Of a stretch of DNA of 6,412 bases, positions 1-6,126 are shown one piece after another. The notes under the pieces were generated by a model that saw nothing but the letters and a program-made list of their open reading frames with translations, was not told the DNA's origin and did no database searches. Source of the stretch: Ignavibacteriaceae bacterium (lineage in GTDB: Bacteria > Bacteroidota > Ignavibacteria > Ignavibacteriales > Ignavibacteriaceae); NCBI GenBank assembly GCA_019912505.1, contig JAIOIM010000682.1:1-6412 (forward strand), written 5' to 3'. The translations under genes were made by a program, and so were the position numbers. Within the stretch, counting starts at the first letter, position 1. Each line of letters starts with the position of its first letter.

Positions 1-259
1 GCTAATAGGCAGATTAGGATGTTCAAACTGTCACGGTCAAAATCTCGATGGCACAGCATCGGGTCCGGCGTTAGTTAACATCAGCCAGAACTGGAACAAA
101 AACGAATTGACAAACTATTTGAGGAGCCCATCTTCTTTTATAGATAATACAAGATTCAAAGCGTTTAGAGAAAAGTACCCGAATGTTATTATGCCCTCAT
201 TCGGTAATGTTAATGTTCAGGAACTTGGAAAGATTGCTGAATATTTGTTAACTAAATAA
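1..259 (+). CDS. Class I c-type cytochrome, C-terminal part (5' end outside window)
   Basis: An open frame runs from the window edge (first complete codon at position 2) to TAA at 257-259. About 85 residues are visible. A heme c attachment motif, CSNCH, is encoded at 20-34, followed by GQNLDGTASGPAL, the usual glycine/proline-rich segment after the heme in class I cytochromes c. Near the end, the MPSF segment (Met codon at 190-192) supplies the expected second axial heme ligand, and a final helix (LGKIAEYLLTK) matches the C-terminal helix of the fold. These features mark a single-heme, exported electron-transfer domain. Its redox partner cannot be told. The missing N-terminus could hold only a signal peptide, or another domain if this is the tail of a larger heme protein or oxidase subunit. 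It converges on the histidine kinase gene with a 16-nt gap and is probably terminated by the hairpin at 265-314. Confidence 0.88.
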   Translation, partial: LIGRLGCSNCHGQNLDGTASGPALVNISQNWNKNELTNYLRSPSSFIDNTRFKAFREKYPNVIMPSFGNVNVQELGKIAEYLLTK

Positions 260-264
260 TTTTA

Positions 265-321
265 TCGGGGACAACTTATGTTGAAAGAAACTCAACCGTA
301 AAAGTTGTTCCCGAATCTTTT
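265..321 (+). terminator. Intrinsic terminator hairpin after the cytochrome gene, inside the kinase 3' end
   Basis: The arm at 265-277 (TCGGGGACAACTT) pairs with 302-314 (AAGTTGTTCCCGA) over 13 positions, with one G-T wobble. An inner stem, GTTGA (280-284) with TCAAC (292-296), extends it around a 7-nt loop. On the + strand the stem is followed by TCTTTTTC (T-run ending at 321), as expected of an intrinsic terminator for the cytochrome transcript. On the - strand the hairpin is followed only by GATAAAATTATTT, so termination of the kinase operon here is possible but less well supported. The stop codon of the kinase (276-278) lies at the edge of the left arm, so the structure doubles as coding sequence. 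Confidence 0.7.
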
Positions 322-2105
322 TCACTTTTAACATTTATTACTGCGTTGTTTAGTTCGCAATATTTTTTTACGAGCGCTAACCCCAATCCGTTGCCATCGA
401 ACCTCCGGTTGTAACCCATTTCTTCCTGTGAGAAAGCGTTAAACAGATTCGGGAGATATTCTTTTGAAATCCCTATTCCGGTATCGGTTACATCTATGCA
501 TATATTCTTACCGGTTTTCCGAAGTACAATATCTATCGTTCCCCCCTTAGTGTATTTTATTGCATTATCTAATAGGTTCGAAAAAATCTGAGCAACCGAA
601 TATTCATCGGCAAATATTCTCGTCAGGTCAAGCTTTTTATTATAATTTAATAGCAATCCTTTTTGCTTAGCGGTGTGTGAGTATTCCTTCACTAAGCAGC
701 GAAGAATGTCGGAATCCAAATCTATTATTTTAGGTACAACTTCGAATGTACCGGTTTGAATTTCCGCCATACTTAAAATCATATCTATCGTTCTTATAAT
801 TCTTTTGGCACCGCTGTTTATACAATCAAAAGAGGTTTTCATTTCAAGGGTAAGGTCGGTGCCTATCTCCTCCTTTAGCAATGATGTAAAACTTAGTATA
901 ACATTTAAAGGAGAGCGGATTTCGTGTGACATTTGGGCAAGAAATTCGGATTTAAATTTGTTAGATATTTCTGCCTGCTCTTTTGCTTTTAACAATTCAT
1001 ACTCAACCAGTTTTCTATCTGTTATATCTCTCAAGATGGAGAATGAGCCCTCGAAATCGCCGTTGTCGTTGTACTTTGGAGTCGCGGTTAAAAGCAGATA
1101 TTTTGTTTCATTTTTCTGGTTGGCAATCTTTATTTCGTAGGTGCTTTTTTCCCCTGAGCGTCTTTTTTCTCTCTCCTCAGAAATAAGTTTGTGCTGCTCC
1201 GGAACAGCGTAGCTAAAAATATCCTTTCCAATAAGTTCCCCTTCCTTTACTCCAAAAAGTAAATCGGCAGCTTGATTTGTAAACAGGAATTTCCCCTCAC
1301 TATCAAAAAGCGCAATACCTTCCCCCATATTTTGTACTAATTCTTTGTAGCGCTGCTTACTGAAACGGAGTGCGTCTTCAACAACAGCTTTTTGACTGTT
1401 CTTTAAATTTATCTGTTCAAGCATATTATTGAATTCATCATACAATACACCTATTTCATCGTTTGCTTGTTTTATTACCCTGTGGCTGAAATCAGATTTA
1501 TCGGAAATTTCTTTTACGGCTTTAGATAGATTGGTTATAGGGTTTGAAATAAAACTCTGCATCCATAATACAAGCAAATAAGCAACAAATATTATTGATA
1601 AGCCAATCATCCCTACCGTTATTACCAACGATTTTATTTCGCTTTGAATTGAAGAAGTATTAACCCTTAGAAATAAAGTTCCATAATTTTTCTTTTCAAA
1701 TATGATAGGATGTTTTACAACCAGATAGTCTTCGCCGAATTGAAATCGTTTACCTCTCATATCAATTGTAGAAAAAAAAGATGAATCGATGGGAGTTTTA
1801 TTATAAGCAGCGAACAAATGGTTATTCCGATCGAACACAAAACTGTTTGAAACATCTTGATCTGCAGAAAGTTTTTTTAGGGCATCCTCCGCCCCGTCTT
1901 TACGGTCGAAAATAAGAGCGGTTACGCAATACTGTGATACCAACTTTGCCTTCAGCAAGGAATTTTCAACCATCACATCACGTGTTTTTGTAACATCAAA
2001 ATAAAGCATAACGGAAAGACCAAGAACGGTAACAACTATAACAACCGTTAAAACAAGAGTTGTAAGTTTGTTTTTTATTGATAAATTTTTTAAAAATTTC
2101 CTCAA
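276..2105 (-). CDS. Membrane sensor histidine kinase: CHASE8-like, HAMP, PAS, HisKA, HATPase_c (609 aa)
   Basis: Autophosphorylating sensor kinase of the inner membrane. Residues about 15-37 form a first membrane helix and about 160-182 a second. The segment between them (about 38-158) is periplasmic and resembles the CHASE8 domain, with its AKLVSQYCVTALIFDRKDG start and a later VFDRNNHLFAAY strand. A HAMP linker follows (about 183-235, with SNPI and NDEIGVL), then a PAS domain (about 252-362, ending in LRDITDRK) and a short coiled coil. HisKA has the H-box MSHEIRSPLN with phospho-acceptor His394. The ATPase part shows the N-box NLLDNAIKYT (about 510-519), the G1 box DTGIGI (541-546) and the G2 box GNGLGLALVK (571-580), so catalysis looks intact. 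There is no receiver domain and no response regulator in the window. The start is TTG: the first internal Met (residue 33) would destroy the first membrane helix, and a GGGAG ribosome site precedes TTG by 6 nt. It overlaps the upstream YfiR-like gene and is the last gene of the operon. The domain calls are firm except CHASE8, which rests on motif resemblance. Confidence 0.93.
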   Translation of the reverse strand: MRKFLKNLSIKNKLTTLVLTVVIVVTVLGLSVMLYFDVTKTRDVMVENSLLKAKLVSQYCVTALIFDRKDGAEDALKKLSADQDVSNSFVFDRNNHLFAAYNKTPIDSSFFSTIDMRGKRFQFGEDYLVVKHPIIFEKKNYGTLFLRVNTSSIQSEIKSLVITVGMIGLSIIFVAYLLVLWMQSFISNPITNLSKAVKEISDKSDFSHRVIKQANDEIGVLYDEFNNMLEQINLKNSQKAVVEDALRFSKQRYKELVQNMGEGIALFDSEGKFLFTNQAADLLFGVKEGELIGKDIFSYAVPEQHKLISEEREKRRSGEKSTYEIKIANQKNETKYLLLTATPKYNDNGDFEGSFSILRDITDRKLVEYELLKAKEQAEISNKFKSEFLAQMSHEIRSPLNVILSFTSLLKEEIGTDLTLEMKTSFDCINSGAKRIIRTIDMILSMAEIQTGTFEVVPKIIDLDSDILRCLVKEYSHTAKQKGLLLNYNKKLDLTRIFADEYSVAQIFSNLLDNAIKYTKGGTIDIVLRKTGKNICIDVTDTGIGISKEYLPNLFNAFSQEEMGYNRRFDGNGLGLALVKKYCELNNAVINVKSEKDSGTTFTVEFLST

Positions 2106-2638
2106 TATTTACTCCCGCTTTTTACAATCTTTGCAAGTTCGAGCAAGAGATGGCTAATGTGTATATTGGCATCTTTTACTGCTTCCTCATTTATTTCGAA
2201 ACCAAGGTTTTGATTTTCAATAAATAAATTTATGTGGACTCCTTTTTTTGCGTATCCGGGCGTATCGCTTATTAATAATATTGGGCTTCCGTGTGTGTAT
2301 TTAATAATCCGGAGTAGTTTACTATTTTCTATTTTCGGAATGTAGAGAATATTACAATCATCTATCTCCTTTAGCCTGGTGATGTTTTTTATGTACACAT
2401 CCTTTGATAATATTTTTTTATCAAAATAAACTTCCTTTAATTTAGTATAAAAACTTTCATCATCCCAAGTGCCGATAATAAAATCTTTGGTGCTATTTTC
2501 CATGTCACATTCCTCTGGCCATATTACAAATGGAGTAATACGTTCCAGAAAAACTGCTTTTACTATTTGTTCGTCAATTTGCGGTTGAGACAAAACTAAG
2601 CTTACTACGGAAAAAATAATGCTTACAAGATAAACCAT
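2102..2638 (-). CDS. YfiR/DUF4154-family periplasmic protein (178 aa)
   Basis: A small secreted protein of the YfiR (DUF4154) family. The N-terminus (MVYLVSIIFSVVSLVLSQPQ) is a signal peptide with a short charge-poor start, probably cleaved after about residue 17-18. The mature protein opens with the family's hallmark helix, VKAVFLERITPFVIWPE (residues 27-42). It then has the strand DDCNILYIPKI (about 93-103), the segment SPILLISDTPGYAKKGVHINLF (about 118-139, in the place of the family's glycine-rich stretch), GFEIN (146-150) and a closing helix ISHLLLELAKIV (161-172). This order is the complete family fold. In Pseudomonas, YfiR binds the periplasmic CHASE8-type domain of the diguanylate cyclase YfiN and holds it inactive. 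Here the next gene encodes a kinase with a similar periplasmic domain, so this protein probably regulates that kinase (inference). Only two cysteines are present (44 and 95); a disulfide between them is possible. ATG follows the receptor stop by 2 nt, and its stop overlaps the kinase start as TTGA. The ribosome site is weak (GAG within the receptor end), suggesting translational coupling. Confidence 0.9.
   Translation of the reverse strand: MVYLVSIIFSVVSLVLSQPQIDEQIVKAVFLERITPFVIWPEECDMENSTKDFIIGTWDDESFYTKLKEVYFDKKILSKDVYIKNITRLKEIDDCNILYIPKIENSKLLRIIKYTHGSPILLISDTPGYAKKGVHINLFIENQNLGFEINEEAVKDANIHISHLLLELAKIVKSGSKY
2112..2116 (-). promoter_or_regulatory. Ribosome binding site that fixes the TTG start of the kinase
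   Basis: Read on the - strand, GGGAG lies 6 nt (TAAATA) before the TTG at 2105-2103. It sits inside the last codons of the YfiR-like gene. The spacing equals that seen before the aldolase ATG and the STAS GTG in this window, which supports TTG as the true start. Confidence 0.65.
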
Positions 2639-2640
2639 AG

Positions 2641-4833
2641 TTACATCTCGTACTCAATTCCGGCAAAAATTCTTCTCATATCCTGAAGCACTTTTGGGCT
2701 TCCCCATCCGGCATTTATGGTTTGTCCATAATATTCGGAATTAAAAACATTAGCAACTTTTATAAAAGCGTTTAAACCGTTGCCGATGTTTGATACTCTT
2801 AAAGTTAAATTAACAAGCAGCGGCATCTCAAAAACAAGGTATCCTTCCGGATTGAGCAGGGAGGAATATGCAGTTTTGCTGTGCTCAGATTTTATGCGCC
2901 GGTCGGATGAATAGTGTAATTCGGAGTAAAGATTAAAATGTTTGTAAGAAAGATTTATCCCCACATTTAATGAATGTGTTGAGATAAGATTATCTTCAAT
3001 CTTTATTGTTTTGCCGGGAAGATTATCCTGTCCGGACAAATATGAATAATTCAAATTACAAGAAAGCAATTCAGAAAAGGAATGATACATACTAAAGCTA
3101 AAACCTGTCCTGTACCCGCTGCTGATATTTTTACTCTGAAGTATCGGAACATAAAACGAATCTGCTTTGATAAACACATAACTTGAATCGCCCGACTGGA
3201 CGCTTTCAATTATGGCATCATCTAACTTACTATAAAAAGCATTTGCAGAAAGGTGTGTTCTGCCGAAAATAAATGACCAGTCGGCTGAGATAGAAGTGTT
3301 CTTTTCCGCCCTTAAATTTTCATTTGGTTTTATCCACGAAAATGTTGTAATGCTTTCAAAATAACTTTGAGTAATACTCGGTGCAAGGTAGCCTTTGGAA
3401 AGCATAACTTTTACGATGTGGTCATCAAATTTTCCTATAACTGCCGACCGCGGCATAAAAGTGTTCGGGTACTTCGAGTTAATATCAAATCTTCCGCCGA
3501 CTGTTGCCAAAAGATTTTCATTCAGCTTGTACGAAAATTCGCTGTAGACACCAATTGTATTTAATTTGTGTTCAAATTTTTTTCGCTGCTCATCGGTTGT
3601 TATTGGCTTTCCACCTTTTCCCTCGCTGATAACAGGAATTCCATTTATGAAATTAAAGTCAATACCCGAAACATTTCTCAATTTATCACTGATCTGCCAA
3701 ATTGGTTTTATCCCCGCTTTGTGAGAAATTGTTCTAAAGTAATAATATTTTCTACCGCCGTAAGCGTATAAAGGATCGATTGAAATTATTGAACCTGCCG
3801 TATCTATATTTACCCGGTTTAAGTCATCGGTATAAAGATTTGCAGATTTTGGGTCGAACTCATTTTTCTTAAACGTGTAATAACTTTCAAGATCAAGTTT
3901 ATCGGTAAGTTTTGTTGAATAACTAAGGGACAAGATACTATTAATCTGATGCGATTGTGTTGAATATTCGGTTACATACAAATCCGGATTACTTCCGTAA
4001 GTCTCGCTTCCTTCCATGTCATAACGGATAAAGTTTAAAGACAGTCCTTTATAGCTTAACCCAACATCGAAGAATAAATTATTCTGCGCTCTGTAAAATC
4101 TTTCTGTATAAGGAGAATGTGGAAAAACGTGGCGTGTTTTGTATGTTATTGATTTGTCGAGGGGGTTTTGTTCATCACTTTTATATGAATTAAAATATAG
4201 ATGTCCATTAAATCCTTCTGCAATTTCGCGTTTAATATTGCCGTAAATTCGCTGCGAATTAAATGAGCCGTAGGTGTAACCTGCCCCGGCAAAGTCTTCC
4301 GTTTTTGTAATTATATTTATCATTCCGGCATATGCATCTCTGCCGTACATTGTCGAGTTCGGACCGTAAACTATTTCAATCTGTTTTACAAAGTTTATGG
4401 GGATGCTGTTTAACCCCATGTATAAACCTTCGCCCCCGTCATCTGAAATTTTTATGCTGTCAATTAAGAGAAGCACTTTATTGTTGCCTGCATCTCCGCT
4501 TCTAAAACCGGCAAGGTTAACAATTGCGCCTTTAGTCCAATGCCCGTGTTCTGATTGAACTTGAAAATATGGTGCGCTTTTTAAAAGATCGAGAAGGTCT
4601 AGATAACCCCCTTTTTTTATCATCGTTTCACTAACTACAATGGTTTTTGATGAAGCCTGCCACGCCTCCTGTTCGTCTTTACCCGGCGTAACTATTTTAA
4701 CTCTCATTAATTCTTCTAATGAAAGTTTAAATAATTCTTCTGCGCTTTGTTCTTCCTGTGCAAACAACAAAGAAGTAAAAAGCAAAAAAGAAAGAAATAT
4801 TAGGGCAGATTTTAATTTTTTTTTCAGATTCAT
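2641..4833 (-). CDS. TonB-dependent outer-membrane receptor (730 aa)
   Basis: A complete TonB-dependent receptor. A signal peptide (MNLKKKLKSALIFLSFLLFTSLLFAQ, cleavage near 25-26) is followed by a short region with LFKLSLEELMRVKIVTPGK (35-52). This segment is typical of a receptor subfamily with LSLEEL near the mature N-terminus; VKIVTP may serve as a TonB box, but this is uncertain. The plug domain spans about 61-178, with VLLLIDSIKI (120-129) and the conserved QIEIVYGPNSTMYG segment followed by AGMINIITK. The remainder (about 190-730) is rich in alternating aromatic/polar strands, as in a 22-stranded barrel. The final residues, FAGIEYEM, end in Met rather than the usual aromatic residue. 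The substrate cannot be read from the sequence; siderophore, cobalamin, sugar and peptide are all open. It is the first gene of an operon with the YfiR-like protein and the kinase, which suggests a signalling as well as a transport role. Codons 4-6 are a run of nine A. No clear Shine-Dalgarno site precedes the ATG. Confidence 0.93.
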   Translation of the reverse strand: MNLKKKLKSALIFLSFLLFTSLLFAQEEQSAEELFKLSLEELMRVKIVTPGKDEQEAWQASSKTIVVSETMIKKGGYLDLLDLLKSAPYFQVQSEHGHWTKGAIVNLAGFRSGDAGNNKVLLLIDSIKISDDGGEGLYMGLNSIPINFVKQIEIVYGPNSTMYGRDAYAGMINIITKTEDFAGAGYTYGSFNSQRIYGNIKREIAEGFNGHLYFNSYKSDEQNPLDKSITYKTRHVFPHSPYTERFYRAQNNLFFDVGLSYKGLSLNFIRYDMEGSETYGSNPDLYVTEYSTQSHQINSILSLSYSTKLTDKLDLESYYTFKKNEFDPKSANLYTDDLNRVNIDTAGSIISIDPLYAYGGRKYYYFRTISHKAGIKPIWQISDKLRNVSGIDFNFINGIPVISEGKGGKPITTDEQRKKFEHKLNTIGVYSEFSYKLNENLLATVGGRFDINSKYPNTFMPRSAVIGKFDDHIVKVMLSKGYLAPSITQSYFESITTFSWIKPNENLRAEKNTSISADWSFIFGRTHLSANAFYSKLDDAIIESVQSGDSSYVFIKADSFYVPILQSKNISSGYRTGFSFSMYHSFSELLSCNLNYSYLSGQDNLPGKTIKIEDNLISTHSLNVGINLSYKHFNLYSELHYSSDRRIKSEHSKTAYSSLLNPEGYLVFEMPLLVNLTLRVSNIGNGLNAFIKVANVFNSEYYGQTINAGWGSPKVLQDMRRIFAGIEYEM

Positions 4834-4866
4834 TTAAGTCTTAAATTCACAAATAGGTGCTAAGAT

Positions 4867-4895
4867 ATTATCGTACAGAAATAAAAAATTTTAAG
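4867..4895 (-). promoter_or_regulatory. Candidate promoter of the receptor/YfiR-like/kinase operon
   Basis: Between the aldolase terminator and the receptor ATG lie about 70 AT-rich bases. On the - strand GATAAT (complement of 4867-4872) resembles a -10 box. The hexamer 17 nt upstream (CTTAAA) is a poor -35 match, so this is only the best candidate, about 30 nt ahead of the ATG. A Bacteroidota-type TAnnTTTG-like element (TATTTG in CACCTATTTGTG) lies further downstream but lacks a convincing partner. Confidence 0.25.
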
Positions 4896-4897
4896 TG

Positions 4898-4931
4898 TGG
4901 GAAAGAAAAGCCCTGCCGGAAGCAGGGCTTT
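4898..4931 (-). terminator. Intrinsic terminator of the aldolase gene
   Basis: AAAGCCCTGC (4907-4916) and GCAGGGCTTT (4922-4931) form a perfect 10-bp stem with a 5-nt loop. Read on the - strand, the stem begins 4 nt after the aldolase TAA and is followed by TCTTTC, a broken T-tract. It separates the aldolase transcript from the receptor operon, which therefore probably has its own promoter. Confidence 0.85.
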
Positions 4932-4935
4932 GTAA

Positions 4936-5982
4936 TTAAGCAATTGTTACTTCTTTTTCAAGATAAACATCCTGAATAAGATTTAATAACTTTACACCTT
5001 CAGCCATTGGGCGTTGGAATGCTTTTCTTCCAGAAATTAAACCCATACCGCCGGCTCTTTTATTTATAACTGCGGTTCTTGCTGCGTCTGCAAAATCGTT
5101 TTCGCCCGAAGCGCCGCCGCTGTTTATTAGCCCCGCCCGACCCATATAATTATTAATTACCTGGTAGCGTGTTAAATCAATCGGGTGATCGGTTGACAAA
5201 TCGGTATAAACTTTTTTATTTGTTTTACCAAATTTAATTGCGTTAAACCCTCCGTTGTTTTCAGGCAGCTTCTGTTTTATTATGTCGGCTTCTATAGTAA
5301 CGCCAAGATGGTTTGCTTGTCCGGTAAGATCTGCCGAAACGTGATAATCTTTATCTTTTTTGAATTCCGGATTTCTTAAATAACACCATAGAACAGTAGC
5401 AAGACCCATTTCATGTGCATATTGAAATGCTTCGCTTACTTCAATAATTTGTCTGCTGCTTTCTTCGGAGCCGAAATAAATAGTAGCCCCTACTGCTGCC
5501 GCACCCATATCATAAGCCTGCTCAACGCCGGCAAACATAATCTGGTCGAATTTATTTGGGTAAGTTAAAAGTTCGTTATGGTTAATTTTTACTATAAACG
5601 GAATTTTTGTCACATATTTTCTTGCGGTCATTCCAAGCACGCCAAGTGTTGATGCAACTGCGTTACATCCCCCTTCTATGGCAAGTTTAACAATATTTTC
5701 AGGGTCAAAGTAAACCGGGTTTGGTGCAAACGAAGCGCCGGCTGAGTGCTCAATACCTTGATCAACAGGAAGTATTGAAACATAACCAGAATTTGCAAGA
5801 CGCCCGGAACTAAATATCCATTGAAGATTTTTTAATACATTATTATTTCTATCGGTCTGCATAAAAATTCTGTCAACAAAATCAGAACCTGGAAGGTGAA
5901 GTTGTTCTTTCGGGAATTTCGCCTTATAACTCAGTAAGTCATTGGCATCCGCGCCAAGATACTCTTTTATTTTAGCTATCAT
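4936..5982 (-). CDS. fbaB: Class I fructose-bisphosphate aldolase, FbaB/DhnA type (348 aa)
   Basis: A cytoplasmic aldolase of glycolysis and gluconeogenesis that interconverts fructose 1,6-bisphosphate with glyceraldehyde 3-phosphate and dihydroxyacetone phosphate through a Schiff base. The protein aligns almost without gaps with E. coli FbaB (350 aa) as I recall it. Shared blocks include LPVDQGIEHSAGASFA (71-86), GATIYFGSEES (165-175), YHVSADLTGQANHL (213-226), GRAGLINSGG (281-290) and TAVINKRAGGMGLI (303-316). Lys236 in IIKQK corresponds to the Schiff-base lysine (237 in E. coli numbering, from memory). Asp74 in the DQG motif is the conserved active-site acid. Nothing is missing, and the length is normal for the family. 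The ATG at 5982 has a good ribosome site (GGAGA, 6-nt spacer), and a strong terminator follows the stop. It therefore looks like a single-gene transcript. It is divergent from the STAS gene, with no sign of a functional link to the receptor operon. Confidence 0.97.
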   Translation of the reverse strand: MIAKIKEYLGADANDLLSYKAKFPKEQLHLPGSDFVDRIFMQTDRNNNVLKNLQWIFSSGRLANSGYVSILPVDQGIEHSAGASFAPNPVYFDPENIVKLAIEGGCNAVASTLGVLGMTARKYVTKIPFIVKINHNELLTYPNKFDQIMFAGVEQAYDMGAAAVGATIYFGSEESSRQIIEVSEAFQYAHEMGLATVLWCYLRNPEFKKDKDYHVSADLTGQANHLGVTIEADIIKQKLPENNGGFNAIKFGKTNKKVYTDLSTDHPIDLTRYQVINNYMGRAGLINSGGASGENDFADAARTAVINKRAGGMGLISGRKAFQRPMAEGVKLLNLIQDVYLEKEVTIA

Positions 5983-5988
5983 AATAGT

Positions 5989-5993
5989 TCTCC
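5989..5993 (-). promoter_or_regulatory. Ribosome binding site of the aldolase gene
   Basis: On the - strand GGAGA stands 6 nt (ACTATT) before the ATG at 5982-5980. It confirms this start and rules out longer upstream readings. Confidence 0.7.
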
Positions 5994-6041
5994 ATAAATT
6001 ATTTTTTTAATGCTAATTATTTCTTTCGCTTTAGCGTTACT

Positions 6042-6070
6042 AAAATACGGTTTCGGTGTGTTGGATTCAA
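6042..6070 (-). promoter_or_regulatory. Candidate sigma70-like promoter of the aldolase gene
   Basis: On the - strand TTGAAT (complement of 6065-6070) and TATTTT (complement of 6042-6047) are separated by exactly 17 nt. Each matches four of six consensus positions. Transcription would start near 6035, giving a leader of about 50 nt before the aldolase ATG. The spacing is ideal but the hexamers are only moderate. If the organism belongs to the Bacteroidota proper, its main sigma factor prefers a different consensus, so this call is tentative. Confidence 0.35.
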
Positions 6071-6114
6071 TTTTAAGTGAAGAAAAAATATTTGCCATAA
6101 GGAAATAGCAAAAC

Positions 6115-6120
6115 AGGGGA
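6115..6120 (+). promoter_or_regulatory. Ribosome binding site supporting a GTG start for the STAS gene
   Basis: AGGGGA at 6115-6120 lies 6 nt (TACTTG) before GTG at 6127. The ATG at 6157 has no such site at a usable distance. The TTG at 6124 would be only 3 nt away, which is too close. Confidence 0.55.
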
Positions 6121-6126
6121 TACTTG

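Noticed and set aside
805..1186. Two overlapping open frames on the + strand within the kinase gene
   Set aside because: Both are antisense to the PAS/HisKA coding region, have no ribosome site or family motif, and are explained by the conserved kinase frame on the other strand.
3367..3771. Two short + strand open frames within the receptor gene
   Set aside because: They lie antisense to the receptor barrel region, have low-complexity products without motifs and no initiation signals.
2641..4833. FecA-type receptor with an N-terminal signalling domain and sigma/anti-sigma relay
   Set aside because: Only about 35 residues separate the signal peptide from the plug, too short for the signalling domain, and no FecR or ECF sigma gene is present.
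4640..4837. Short + strand open frame across the receptor 5' end
   Set aside because: It mirrors the receptor signal peptide and early plug; its apparent hydrophilic end is the complement of the lysine-rich start.
6027..6036. Small inverted repeat CGCT-TT-AGCG in the divergent intergenic region
   Set aside because: Arms of only 4 bp with a 2-nt centre are expected by chance, and no second copy is seen nearby.
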